Positions 30,137 to 39,249 of a DNA stretch of 64,000 bases are shown here, piece after piece. This stretch comes from Acidobacteriota bacterium. GTDB lineage: Bacteria > Acidobacteriota > Terriglobia > Terriglobales > Acidobacteriaceae. A program made the translations under genes and the position numbers. The notes under the pieces were generated by a model, which made no database searches, was not told where the DNA came from, and worked only from the letters and a program-made list of their open reading frames with translations. The number at the start of each line of letters is the position of its first letter. Within the stretch, counting starts at the first letter, position 1. Where the stretch lies: the NCBI GenBank assembly GCA_021846945.1, contig JAJZVZ010000001.1, positions 1 to 64,000 of the forward strand, given 5' to 3'.

Positions 30137-31501
30137 TCAGTAGATTCTGCTTGCGATGACCCGGGTTTCCATGGCGCTTGAACCGATGCTCGTTGCGCCC
30201 AGCAACACCTCAAAATTGCGCAGGCTGCCGTCGGGGCGTGCTGCGCGCTGCAAAATCGGATCGATGGCAGATGGATGCAGAAGCATCTCTGCTGCGGCCT
30301 GCGTCCCGGCAGCATCCAGACCTTCCAGAACGAGCAGGTGGCCGTTGCCGCTGAGGTTGGGGAGAAATCCGATCAGGGCGAAGGTTTCGTGCGCGGGTTC
30401 GTTCCAGTGGCTTTCGTAAGACGCTGCCTCGCCCGCCTGAGGTTTCAGATTGAGGATCGTGGCACTTTGCATGCCCGGCCGGTCAACGATCCGGAAGTTG
30501 GCGTTAAATTCGGCGATAGACGCCCAGGGATTGCTGCTCACCGAGCCGATGATAATGGCGTTCGCGCGTTTCAGATCGTCAAGCCGGAGATCGCGCGGGA
30601 AGCGGACGGAGACGCGCTGCTGGCTTTCTTCCGGCAAATGCGCAAGCTCCGCGGCAATCTCTAGATCGACGAACGGAGTCAGTTCCTGTGTCCGCAGATC
30701 CTGCGCGCTGTGCGCGTCAATCCCTGCAAGAGGCGCATCCTGGTAACCGCCTCCCACATATTCGGCGAGTGGCACGGGGCGGTGCGAGAGGTCTTCAAGA
30801 AGATTGAAGCCTGCATCAGACGGGATAATGTAGCAGTTGGCCGGGCCTCCGAAAAGTGCCGCCCACAAGCGATGCGCCGGCGTCTGTGCCGCGCCGGATG
30901 CACGGGCGCGGACCGCGGTGTGCCAGGTGAGGCCGATGATCCCTGCGCTGTAAGCAACGGCCAGTGCTGCGCCAAGCGCAATGACCTTCCACTTCCATCG
31001 AAAGCGCATGCCCGCCTTCGCGCTGCGAGCGGAGACCAACTGCGGCTGCGCGGGTCCGTCTGCTGCGCCGGCCTCTGCCCAGGTCTCTTCATCCTGGCAG
31101 CTTTCTGAAGCCGGAATGAAGACCGGGACATATCCGCCGAGCGGGATCTCAATACGAACCGGTTCGTTCTTGCCCTGATTCGCAAAATGCTCCGCCAGAC
31201 GTTTGCGCAGCAGACGCGCATAGCTGCGGACAATATTGTCCTCAAGCGTGCGATAGTCCGGCGGCCGGTCAAAGACCTGTACGCCAATTTGATGCTCGGT
31301 GATCTCACTGGCGCGTCCGGCAAGGGTCTCCGCCACAACGAAGAGAAGAAATTTTGACAGCAATGGAGAGTGGACGAAATGTGGTCCGGCAACCACACGT
31401 TGTGCAAGCTCCCCGTGCGGATTATTTTCGAGATAGCGAGGCGAGTCCTGGCGGAGCATCGCCACTTTCTTCGCGGGTTTGATCGCAGTGAAACGCACCA
31501 T
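30137..31501 (-). CDS. ToxR-like membrane-anchored winged-helix regulator (Acidobacteriota type)
   Basis: A 454-aa one-component regulator candidate. Residues about 40-130 form a winged helix-turn-helix: EITEHQIGVQVFDR, NIVRSYARLLRKRLAEHF (recognition helix region) and the wing IEIPLGGYVPVF, comparable in layout to OmpR/ToxR-type DNA-binding domains. A basic stretch and one transmembrane helix (VIALGAALAVAYSAGIIGL, about 173-192) follow. The C-terminal 250 residues would then be periplasmic, of unknown fold. The start at 31501 has GGGGAG nine bases upstream. The gene is divergent from the TonB receptor and co-directional with the glycoside hydrolases, so it may control either. Such proteins are frequent in Acidobacteriota but little studied. 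Confidence 0.72.
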   Translation of the reverse strand: MVRFTAIKPAKKVAMLRQDSPRYLENNPHGELAQRVVAGPHFVHSPLLSKFLLFVVAETLAGRASEITEHQIGVQVFDRPPDYRTLEDNIVRSYARLLRKRLAEHFANQGKNEPVRIEIPLGGYVPVFIPASESCQDEETWAEAGAADGPAQPQLVSARSAKAGMRFRWKWKVIALGAALAVAYSAGIIGLTWHTAVRARASGAAQTPAHRLWAALFGGPANCYIIPSDAGFNLLEDLSHRPVPLAEYVGGGYQDAPLAGIDAHSAQDLRTQELTPFVDLEIAAELAHLPEESQQRVSVRFPRDLRLDDLKRANAIIIGSVSSNPWASIAEFNANFRIVDRPGMQSATILNLKPQAGEAASYESHWNEPAHETFALIGFLPNLSGNGHLLVLEGLDAAGTQAAAEMLLHPSAIDPILQRAARPDGSLRNFEVLLGATSIGSSAMETRVIASRIY

Positions 31502-32204
31502 GAGGGTCATCTCCCCGCGGCGATCGAGATGCGGAAGTCACCTTCCATCAAATCTGCGGAACTGCAGGGGCATGTAACCCGATCATGGATACGTCTTGCC
31601 CTTAAAGCCGGCCCACAGAGCTGTGCCTTCTGGAGCCCCGGCTTCTGCCCTGGCCCCATGCGCGGCCACGCCTCCTCTACCCGTCATGAATATCCTGCAA
31701 GTAGACCAAGGCCCGCATGCCGGTCATCGAAGATCATCCTTCCCTTTCGGAACCGGCTCAGCCACAGCGGTTTTTCCCGCCGCCGCATCGGTCGTGTTTT
31801 AACTGCCCGGTTTATCCCCGCCGCCAGCACCGGAGGGCGTAACGCTTCGTCTGGAGCTTTTACCAGGCATTTGTTCGCCCTCTTCGTCTTGCCTGCGCGC
31901 CAAGTGACGGTTGATTGCCACAACAACCCTTCCGTTTTGGGCTCGCCAGTCTGACTTTGATTCAGGCAACCGCGTGAAACCGCCGACTAAACGCGACCAT
32001 CTTTTACTGCATTTAGATAGCAATCTATCACTATTTCAAACAGCCTGCAAGCTTCTTCTGATCAATAAGTTGAGGGAATTGCACACATGTGCATACACCC
32101 CTAACCCCCTCCGTGCTAACACTTGCGCTCGCATAAAGATGTGGACTACTTTGCCTTTGCTCGCAAAAAAGCAACCGAGCGACTTAGAAATTTTGGAGGG
32201 CAAT
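31502..32204. other. Divergent regulatory region between wHTH regulator and TonB receptor
   Basis: About 700 bases without a supported gene. It must contain the promoters of both divergent genes. It holds an operator-like palindrome at 32080-32093. A -35/-10-like pair TTTACT (31994-31999) and TATCAC (32017-32022), 17 bases apart, is a weak promoter candidate for the TonB receptor. Confidence 0.5.
32080..32093 (+). promoter_or_regulatory. LacI-type operator-like site 1 (TonB receptor)
   Basis: TGCACACATGTGCA, 111 bases upstream of the TonB receptor start codon. The half-sites TGCACA/TGTGCA are intact; only the central CG of the perfect site 4 is CA here. See sites at 37943, 40365 and 40580. 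Confidence 0.75.
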
Positions 32205-35200
32205 ATGGAAGCGCAAACTCGTTCCAGGTTTGCAGGCTCGTGTCTGATAATTTTGGGCTTGCTGATCTTTGCGTGCCTGCCTGGCCAGCTGACGGCTCAG
32301 ATGGACCGCGGATCGATTACCGGCACGGTCTTGGACCCGACAGGCGCAGTGGTTCCAAACGTAAAGATCGTGCTGACCAACAATGCAACCAACGTCGGCA
32401 TCACGACCGAGTCCACGCAGACGGGCACATACGTTTTCGACCGCCTGCTTCCCGGCATATACACAATCGAAGCCGAGCAAAGCGGATTTCAGAAATTTGT
32501 CGCGAAAGATCTCAGTGTCCATGTGCAGATGGTGCTGACACAAGATATCCATCTGGTCACAGGCAGTGTGCAGGAGACTGTTACTGTGACCGGGGCCTCA
32601 CCGCTCCTTGAAGCTGCCAATGCCGCGGTTGGCCAGACCATCACCGATCAGGCCGTGGCCAATCTGCCGCTGGTAACCCGCGACTGGGGTTCGCTGGCCC
32701 AGCTCTCCGCAGGTGTTGCCACAGCCGCGCCCAATAGTGTCACCCCCAATTCCGGGACCACCGCCAGTTCCTACTTCTCCGTAAATGGGGTGAACCTGTG
32801 GCAGAACGACTTCCGTTTGAACGGCATCAACGATAACATCGAGATCTACGGCGGAAACTATACGGGCACCAACGCTGCCATCGTGCCGCCGCCGGATGCC
32901 ATCCAGGAGTTCAAGGTCCAAAGCGGGGATTTCAACGCAGAGTTCGGCCACTCGACGGGCGCCGTTGTCAACGTGGCCATCAAATCCGGCACCAATGCAC
33001 TCCATGGCAACCTGTGGGAGTATCTTCGCAATGACGTCTTCAACGCGAACTACTTCTTCAACAGAACGTGCACATCTTCCGGTTGCACGAGCAAGCCGAT
33101 TCCGGAGTACCGCCAGAACATCTTCGGTGGGACCGTCGGTGGCCCGGTGATCATTCCCGGGGTCTACAACGGCAAGGACAAGACATTCTGGTTCTTTGAC
33201 TACCAGGGGCAGAGGTATGTGCAACCCGTGCCTTACACCGCAACCGTGCCCACGGCCGGAATGATCAGCAGCGGTTTTACCAACCTTCAAGACAACATCA
33301 CATATAACAGCGGCTCAGGTACAGATGCCCTGGGGCGTAAATTTCCGCACGGCACCATTCTCGATCCCGCGACGACACGCTCTTTGGCTGCGGGCGCGCG
33401 AGATCCGATTAGCGGCTTGGTGAACTCCTCGGCGAATACCATCTATGTCCGCGATCCCTTTTACCATTGCACGACTGGCGGGTGCAATGCAGCCAATTAC
33501 GCGGCCGGTGGCCCGCTGACCGGGATCACGGACTTCACCACCGCCGGCCAGATGGCGCTCCTTAACATCATTCCCACGGGGCGGATCGACCCGAACGCGG
33601 TGAAGCTGCTCGGTCTCTATCCGGCGCCAACCCTTTCCGGAGCGCTCGCCAATAACTTCACCTGGGTGCCCAAGCAGAGCCAGAACAACGACACCTGGGA
33701 CATCCGTATCGACGAGAACATCAACGCCAAGAACATCCTGTTCGGAGTCTTCGATCGAAGCCTGTTTACAAGAAACGTTCCGGGCAACCTGCCGGGTCTG
33801 GCCGTAGGACAAGGCGGCGCCCGCACCGATAGTCTCCCTGCCTATGCGTGGGCGGTCGGCTATACGCGCATCTTCACGCCGACATTGACCAATGAGATGC
33901 ACGTCGGCATGGTCCACAGCGACAAGATCCAGCGCTCCATTTATGGCAATACCTTTGGAATTCCTGCCCAGTACGGCATCCAGGGAGTTCAACAAGTGGC
34001 CAACAACGGCGGCATACCGCCTTTCTACATTAACGGGTTCAGTAACCTCGGCGTGGGCAACTACACGCCGACGTTGCAGTACGTCTACAGCCTTGAAGGC
34101 GCCGATAGCGTAACCAAACTGTACCGCAACCACGCCTTCAAAATGGGGATCCAGATCGACGACCTGGTCGGCGATATCTCGCAGCCGCCACAAGGGCGTG
34201 GCAACTTCAACTTTAACGGCCAATTTACCGACATTCCGAACATAAATAGCAACCTGGTGGGTGTCGGGCAAATGCTCCTGAGCCCGATCACGTCGCTGGT
34301 CAGCCCCAACGGCATGGCCGGCGTCAATTATGTCGGCGGTATGAATCAGTTTTCCGGTTCCAACATTGCGGCTACTGACGATCAGCGCTGGTACTGGGGC
34401 GCCTACGCCCAGGATGACTGGAAGATCACCCCGAAGCTGACTCTAAATCTCGGCCTGCGTTGGGATTACTTCACGCCTTATGCGGAGACGAAGGGCCGCC
34501 AGGCAAACTTCATCGCCAAGGGTGGGAACGGCAACACCGGCATCTACTACATGTCAACCAAGGGATGCGCGGTAGCCCGATCCACTTCGTTCAATAATCT
34601 GCTGGCATCGAGCGGCATTGCGCTGAACTGCGTGCCCGATCTGGCATTGGGAAATGCGCAAAAGACCAACTTTTCGCCACGCGTAGGGTTTGCTTATCGC
34701 CTGACTCCAACGATGGTCGTGCGCGGAGGATTTGGCACGGCGTACGGAGCGTTAGGCAATCTTGGGTATGGCGGAACGCTCGGCACCAACTATCCATTTG
34801 TGTATGTGGCACAATTCCCAGCCCCCGACTCCCAGCATCCGCTCCTGCTCAGCAATGGGCATCCGGCCACCTTGGAGGAGTCGTTCACCACGGTCAACTT
34901 CCAGGATCCGACGGTTAACAGCGGGCAGGGACTCAACCTCTATGGCCGTCAATTCAACTTCCAGACACCCTATGTTCAGACCGAGAATTTCACGATTCAG
35001 AAACAATTCACGTCGCACGATGCTCTTGAAGTCGGCTACGTGGGTAGCCAGGGCCGTCACCTGGACAACCTGGGATACAGCAACTCCAACACGCAATTTC
35101 TTAGGCTGGGAGCAAACCCCCAGAATTACATTCCATTTCCGAGTTTTGGTCGCAATGCAACCTACGAATCGACCAATGCGACAAGCAATTACAACTCGTT

Positions 35201-36002
35201 GCAAACAACCTATGAGCATCGGCTGAGCGCCGGGCTGTATCTGCTCACTAACTACACCTGGAGCAAGTGCATGACCGATCAGCGCACTCAGGCGGGGCAG
35301 TACCAAGGCGGGTACCGAGCCGAGTGGCTCCCCGGCTTCGGGATCAAGGGTGACTACGGCCTTTGCGACGCTGACGCGACCAACATTTTTCACCTCTCAG
35401 GCTCGTGGAACTTGCCATTCGGCCGCGGGGAGAGATTCCTGAGCAACATTAATAAAGCCGCAGATCTCGCCGTGGGCGGATGGGTCTTCAACTTCATCTA
35501 CAGCTTCCAGAGCGGCCAACCGACCACTGTCACCTGCGCAACTGCAACCTCAGCCAGCTTTGGTTGCTATGCCAACGTGGTGTCGGGGCAGAGCCTCTAT
35601 TCCGGCCCGCACAACTACACGCAATGGCTTAATCCCAAGGCTTTTGCTCAACCCCCGAACGCGGTCGCGATCGGGACAACCGATTATGCCGCGCAATCCG
35701 ATTTCTCACCGCTGGGCGGCATTCCGCAACAGGTGCGCGGGCCGCACTATAACGATCTCGACTCGTCCATCCTGAAGAACTTCACGGTTACGGAGACAGT
35801 TTACTTCCAGTTCCGGGCAGAGGCCTTCAATACCTTCAACACGCCGCCATTCGGACAACCAGGCAACCTGAACCAGTACAACAACATCAACCCGACAACC
35901 GGCCAGGTCCAGGGCGGATTCAGCGCCATCACCAGCACCAAGAACAGCAACGGAAACAACGGAGCCCGCTCGCTCCAGCTAGCGCTGAAGATGTTCTTCT
36001 AA
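32205..36002 (+). CDS. Oar-like TonB-dependent outer-membrane receptor
   Basis: A 1265-aa outer-membrane receptor. A signal peptide (about residues 1-31, ending PGQLTAQ) is followed by a carboxypeptidase-regulatory-like beta-sandwich (RGSITGTVLDPTGAVVPNVK, about 33-115). Then come a plug domain (QTITDQAVANLPL, FRLNGINDNIEIYGG) and a large beta-barrel ending in the aromatic LQLALKMFF. This architecture is the typical TonB receptor of Acidobacteriota, used for large or scarce carbon sources. ATG at 32205 has GGAGGG at 32195-32200; the open frame extends 98 codons upstream without sense. The operator at 32080 and its place beside the iol-like genes suggest uptake of a cyclitol or cyclitol-containing compound (inference). 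Confidence 0.93.
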   Translation: MEAQTRSRFAGSCLIILGLLIFACLPGQLTAQMDRGSITGTVLDPTGAVVPNVKIVLTNNATNVGITTESTQTGTYVFDRLLPGIYTIEAEQSGFQKFVAKDLSVHVQMVLTQDIHLVTGSVQETVTVTGASPLLEAANAAVGQTITDQAVANLPLVTRDWGSLAQLSAGVATAAPNSVTPNSGTTASSYFSVNGVNLWQNDFRLNGINDNIEIYGGNYTGTNAAIVPPPDAIQEFKVQSGDFNAEFGHSTGAVVNVAIKSGTNALHGNLWEYLRNDVFNANYFFNRTCTSSGCTSKPIPEYRQNIFGGTVGGPVIIPGVYNGKDKTFWFFDYQGQRYVQPVPYTATVPTAGMISSGFTNLQDNITYNSGSGTDALGRKFPHGTILDPATTRSLAAGARDPISGLVNSSANTIYVRDPFYHCTTGGCNAANYAAGGPLTGITDFTTAGQMALLNIIPTGRIDPNAVKLLGLYPAPTLSGALANNFTWVPKQSQNNDTWDIRIDENINAKNILFGVFDRSLFTRNVPGNLPGLAVGQGGARTDSLPAYAWAVGYTRIFTPTLTNEMHVGMVHSDKIQRSIYGNTFGIPAQYGIQGVQQVANNGGIPPFYINGFSNLGVGNYTPTLQYVYSLEGADSVTKLYRNHAFKMGIQIDDLVGDISQPPQGRGNFNFNGQFTDIPNINSNLVGVGQMLLSPITSLVSPNGMAGVNYVGGMNQFSGSNIAATDDQRWYWGAYAQDDWKITPKLTLNLGLRWDYFTPYAETKGRQANFIAKGGNGNTGIYYMSTKGCAVARSTSFNNLLASSGIALNCVPDLALGNAQKTNFSPRVGFAYRLTPTMVVRGGFGTAYGALGNLGYGGTLGTNYPFVYVAQFPAPDSQHPLLLSNGHPATLEESFTTVNFQDPTVNSGQGLNLYGRQFNFQTPYVQTENFTIQKQFTSHDALEVGYVGSQGRHLDNLGYSNSNTQFLRLGANPQNYIPFPSFGRNATYESTNATSNYNSLQTTYEHRLSAGLYLLTNYTWSKCMTDQRTQAGQYQGGYRAEWLPGFGIKGDYGLCDADATNIFHLSGSWNLPFGRGERFLSNINKAADLAVGGWVFNFIYSFQSGQPTTVTCATATSASFGCYANVVSGQSLYSGPHNYTQWLNPKAFAQPPNAVAIGTTDYAAQSDFSPLGGIPQQVRGPHYNDLDSSILKNFTVTETVYFQFRAEAFNTFNTPPFGQPGNLNQYNNINPTTGQVQGGFSAITSTKNSNGNNGARSLQLALKMFF

Positions 36003-36039
36003 CAAGAGAATGCAGGCTCCTTCTGCTGGTCACTCAACC

Positions 36040-36072
36040 CCCGTATCCGGCGCAGCAAACGCCGGATACGGG
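36040..36072 (+). terminator. Perfect 13-bp hairpin after the TonB receptor gene
   Basis: CCCGTATCCGGCG (36040-36052) and CGCCGGATACGGG (36060-36072) pair over 13 bp around the loop CAGCAAA, 38 bases after the stop codon. No U-run follows, but the stability is very high; it should end or attenuate transcription or protect the mRNA end. A second, 7-bp hairpin (CAGGCGC/GCGCCTG) lies at 36094-36114. Confidence 0.7.
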
Positions 36073-36241
36073 ATTCCAATGTTTGGAGATGCTCAGGCGC
36101 TTCAAGCGCGCCTGCGGCAAAGTCTTCCTTGGTATTCTCGGAGCCGTATTGCAGCCCTACCATCGTTCCCGATGGACACGTAGAAGAGAAACACCACATC
36201 GCTCCGGTCTTATAACAGTGCACCAGGAGCAGGGAGAAGCT

Positions 36242-37810
36242 ATGAACCGGCGGGGCTGGTTGGTTGTGCGATCGATCCTTTACGCCACATTTTTTATCTG
36301 TCTGTTGTTCATTGTTCCCGCAGCATTCGCTGTGCAGGGCGGCGGGCAGACGTCTCCGTCGATGCACGCCTCACCCGCGGAGATTGTTCTTGAGGGAGTC
36401 GTGCGCGGGTCGCAGAATCACACCTACGTGAAGGTTCCGTTCCGCGTGCCTGCCGGTACCGAGCGCGTCACCCTCAGCTTTGCCTACACCGGCAGGGAGC
36501 AGCATACCGCGCTCGATCTGGGCTTGCTCGATCCCGCGGAGTTGCGCTGCTGGAGCGGCGGCAATAAATCTGTCCTTACTGTCGGACTGTCGGACGCAAC
36601 CCCTTCGTGTCTACCGGGCGCGATTCCGGAGGGAACGTGGAATGTGTTGATTGGCGTCCCGAACATTCGCGCCGGTGTCGAGTCGCATTACACCATTCAC
36701 ATCTATCTTTCGGACTCGGGCGCGGTTGCGCAGCAGCCGGCGATCTTGCGCGCGCCGCTCCGCGCGGGGCCGGCGTGGTTTCGCGGCGATCTCCACATGC
36801 ACACTGCGCACAGCGATGGCCAATGCCCGAGCCAATCGGGCAAGATGGTTCCCTGCCCGGTCTTTTTCACCGTCGATGCCGCCGCGCGGCGCGGTCTCGA
36901 CTTCATCGCAGTGACCGACCACAATGCATCGTCGCAGTACGATGCCATGCGGGAGTTACAGCCTTATTTCGACAAAGTGCTGCTGATCCCGGGGCGCGAA
37001 ATCACGACCTTTCAGGGGCACATCAATTTTCTCGGCTCAACCGATTTTCTTGATTTCAGGCTCGATGGCAAGACCGTGCCCGACGTCAATACGCTCCTGC
37101 GCAATGCCGATCGCCTTGGCGGGATCACGTCCATCAATCACCCGGCATCGCCGACAGGCGAGATCTGCATGGGCTGCGGGTGGACGCCGGCTACTCCTGT
37201 AGATATGCATTTACTTACCGCTATCGAAGCCGTCAACGGTGGCGACGAGCAGCACGGCATCTCCGAGCTTGCATTCTGGAACAGGCACCTGAACGAGGGC
37301 TGCCGGCTCGCCGGCATCGGAGGCAGTGACAACCACCGGCCTGTGCAGCCTTTGAACCAGGTTGGCTCCATCGGAAGCCCGACGACCGTGATCTATGCCG
37401 CGGAGCTTTCAACCCCCGCAATTCTTAATGCCGTCCGCGCGGGGCATGTGTTTATTGATCTGGCAGGTACGCGGGACCGGCTCCTTGAGGTAGCCGCGCA
37501 GGCCGGGGGACAGGTTGCCCACGCGGGTGACCTTCTGGCGGCGGTGCAGGATGAGAAAGTGACCTTCGAGCTGCATATCGTTGCTGCCGCCGGCGGAACC
37601 ATCCGCTGGATTGAAGACGGCCAGGATATACCTCTTAAGGAGGGCGCCAGCATCTCATCGGCGGACCAGAAGTTGCCGCTGCTCTGGACAAGCGATGGCC
37701 GCCGTCATTGGTTCCGCGCTGAAGTGGCGGGCCCGGATGGAAAGCTCTGGCTGCTGGGCAACCCCATCTACCTGAACTGGACGCTCGACAATCACTGCGC
37801 AGACCGCTGA
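36242..37810 (+). CDS. Secreted PHP-domain metallohydrolase (CehA/McbA family)
   Basis: A 522-aa protein with a signal peptide (RSILYATFFICLLFIVPAAFA). An N-terminal beta-sandwich (about 40-165) precedes a PHP metal-dependent phosphoesterase-type domain. Metal ligands appear in FRGDLHMHTAHSDG (about 179-192), FIAVTDHNAS, LLIPGREITTFQGHINFLG, SINHPASP and IGGSDNH. CehA/McbA relatives hydrolyse carbamate or phosphoesters; the substrate here is unknown. RBS GGGAGAAG precedes the ATG at 36242. Placed between the TonB receptor and lacI, it could release the catabolised ring compound from an ester or phosphate in the periplasm (inference). Confidence 0.83.
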   Translation: MNRRGWLVVRSILYATFFICLLFIVPAAFAVQGGGQTSPSMHASPAEIVLEGVVRGSQNHTYVKVPFRVPAGTERVTLSFAYTGREQHTALDLGLLDPAELRCWSGGNKSVLTVGLSDATPSCLPGAIPEGTWNVLIGVPNIRAGVESHYTIHIYLSDSGAVAQQPAILRAPLRAGPAWFRGDLHMHTAHSDGQCPSQSGKMVPCPVFFTVDAAARRGLDFIAVTDHNASSQYDAMRELQPYFDKVLLIPGREITTFQGHINFLGSTDFLDFRLDGKTVPDVNTLLRNADRLGGITSINHPASPTGEICMGCGWTPATPVDMHLLTAIEAVNGGDEQHGISELAFWNRHLNEGCRLAGIGGSDNHRPVQPLNQVGSIGSPTTVIYAAELSTPAILNAVRAGHVFIDLAGTRDRLLEVAAQAGGQVAHAGDLLAAVQDEKVTFELHIVAAAGGTIRWIEDGQDIPLKEGASISSADQKLPLLWTSDGRRHWFRAEVAGPDGKLWLLGNPIYLNWTLDNHCADR

Positions 37811-37942
37811 CCGGACGACTTTGCCGGATCGCCTGTCCATCTGGCCGCGATATGCCCGCGCACTGCAAGCTTCTCGACGATCGTCGTTCCTTCGGCGAGG
37901 GCATTGACTTCGAGCTATACGCTGCGACAGACTGAGGTGGCG

Positions 37943-37956
37943 TGTACACGTGTGCA
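37943..37956 (+). promoter_or_regulatory. LacI-type operator-like site 2 (lacI itself)
   Basis: TGTACACGTGTGCA, one mismatch to the perfect palindrome TGCACACGTGTGCA, with the central CG usual for LacI-family operators. It ends 15 bases before the lacI start codon, which suggests autoregulation. Confidence 0.78.
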
Positions 37957-37971
37957 TAAGGCGAGGGCGTC

Positions 37972-39066
37972 ATGGCGAACAAAGAAGGCGGCAAAAGCGG
38001 GGGAATGGCTCATCCGGGCGGCTCCAGGCGCAATCTTCGTCAACCCTCGATCAAAGACATCGCGCGTCTCGCCCGCGTCTCGCACCCCACGGTCTCCCGC
38101 GCGCTGCAGAACAGCCCGCTGGTGAATGCGAAGACCGCCGCAAAGATCCGCAAGATCGCGGACGAAGCGGGCTATCGAGCCAGCGCCGTCGCGCGCGGCC
38201 TTGTTACCCGGCGGACACGCACCATCGGACTCGTGGTGACAACTGTTGCCGATCCATTTGCGAGCGAGGTCGTCTGCGGAGTTGAACAGACGGCAAACGA
38301 CCATGGCTACAGCGTGTTTCTTGCCGACTCGAACGCCGATCCGGAGCGCGAACGGAAGGTGGTTCAGGCATTCGCCGAGCGGCGCGTCGATGGCATTATC
38401 GTGACCTCTTCGCGGGTAGGCGCACTGTACCTTCCGCGGCTGACCGAGATGATGGTGCCGATCGTGCTGGTGAACGACCAGTATCCGGGGGCGTTCGTGC
38501 ATTCGGTCATGATCCGCAATCTGGAAGGAATCCGCGCGGCGGTCAGGCACCTGATCGGGCTGGGACATCGGCGCATTGCCTACCTGGGCGATCAATTCGG
38601 CTATCAATCAGATGCCGAGCGATTCGCTGGCTATCGCGAGGCGCTGGACGCGACCGGAATCCCATTTCATCCCGAGCTTGTGGTGCATGGCGACGGCAAA
38701 CCCGAGGCTGCCGTGCGCGCCATGGAAACGCTGCTGTCTCTAGCTATTCCGCCTACCGCGGTGTGCTGCTATAACGACATGTCCGCACTCGGGGCCATGC
38801 AATCCATCCGGGCACGCGGAAAGCGCGTGCCGGAGGACATCTCGGTGACAGGCTTTGATGATCTGTTTTTTGCTTCATACACTGATCCCCCGCTGACCAC
38901 GGTTCGCCAGCCGATGCGGCGGATGGGCCAGTTGGCGATGGAGGGTCTGCTGAAGTTGATGGCCGGCGAAGAATCGGTGGTCAAGATCGAAGTGGAAGCG
39001 GAGTTGATTGTACGGGGCTCAACCGCCAAGGTCAGCCGAAACGCAAACGGCAATCGCCGAAGTTAG
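37972..39066 (+). CDS. LacI-family transcriptional regulator of the cyclitol cluster
   Basis: A 364-aa repressor-type regulator. The DNA-binding part (about residues 24-80) reads SIKDIARLARVSHPTVSRAL and ends with the hinge helix YRASAVARGLVTRR. A periplasmic-binding-protein-like effector domain follows (TIGLVVTTVADPFASEVV, VDGIIVTSSR, VTGFDDLFFASYTDPPLTTV). It likely binds the palindrome TGCACACGTGTGCA found near four genes of this cluster and responds to a cyclitol or a breakdown product (inference). RBS GGCGAGGG precedes the ATG. The stop codon abuts copy 2 of the 111-bp repeat. Confidence 0.93.
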   Translation: MANKEGGKSGGMAHPGGSRRNLRQPSIKDIARLARVSHPTVSRALQNSPLVNAKTAAKIRKIADEAGYRASAVARGLVTRRTRTIGLVVTTVADPFASEVVCGVEQTANDHGYSVFLADSNADPERERKVVQAFAERRVDGIIVTSSRVGALYLPRLTEMMVPIVLVNDQYPGAFVHSVMIRNLEGIRAAVRHLIGLGHRRIAYLGDQFGYQSDAERFAGYREALDATGIPFHPELVVHGDGKPEAAVRAMETLLSLAIPPTAVCCYNDMSALGAMQSIRARGKRVPEDISVTGFDDLFFASYTDPPLTTVRQPMRRMGQLAMEGLLKLMAGEESVVKIEVEAELIVRGSTAKVSRNANGNRRS

Positions 39067-39177
39067 AGCGCTTTCGATTCACTTGTTGACATCTCTGGCA
39101 TCGTGCAAGGTGGCTTTTCCTTAAGGAAGAAGCCACTTGGCATCCTGCATTCTGTAAACAGCAGAATCGAAAACGCT
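39067..39177 (+). repeat. 111-bp imperfect palindromic repeat, copy 2
   Basis: Same length and orientation as copy 1 at 18825-18935, with four differences by my count. It starts at the base after the lacI stop codon and lies between the convergent lacI and transaldolase-family genes, where its long hairpin may also serve as a bidirectional terminator. Ends AGCGCTTTCGATTC and GAATCGAAAACGCT are inverted repeats. Confidence 0.9.
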
Positions 39178-39249
39178 GTAGCGGTTGCCCGCATGCGGCC
39201 CAACTGCTGGCGCAGGCAACAGGCGAGCACCTTTCCGGCGCGTGACCGG

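Noticed and set aside
31370-31954. Plus-strand 194-codon frame overlapping the 5' end of the membrane-anchored regulator
   Set aside because: Mostly antisense to the regulator gene; Pro/Arg/Ser-rich and without domain.
31911-32204. Upstream extension of the TonB receptor frame
   Set aside because: Contains the operator palindrome and no signal peptide; ATG 32205 has a good ribosome binding site followed by a signal peptide.
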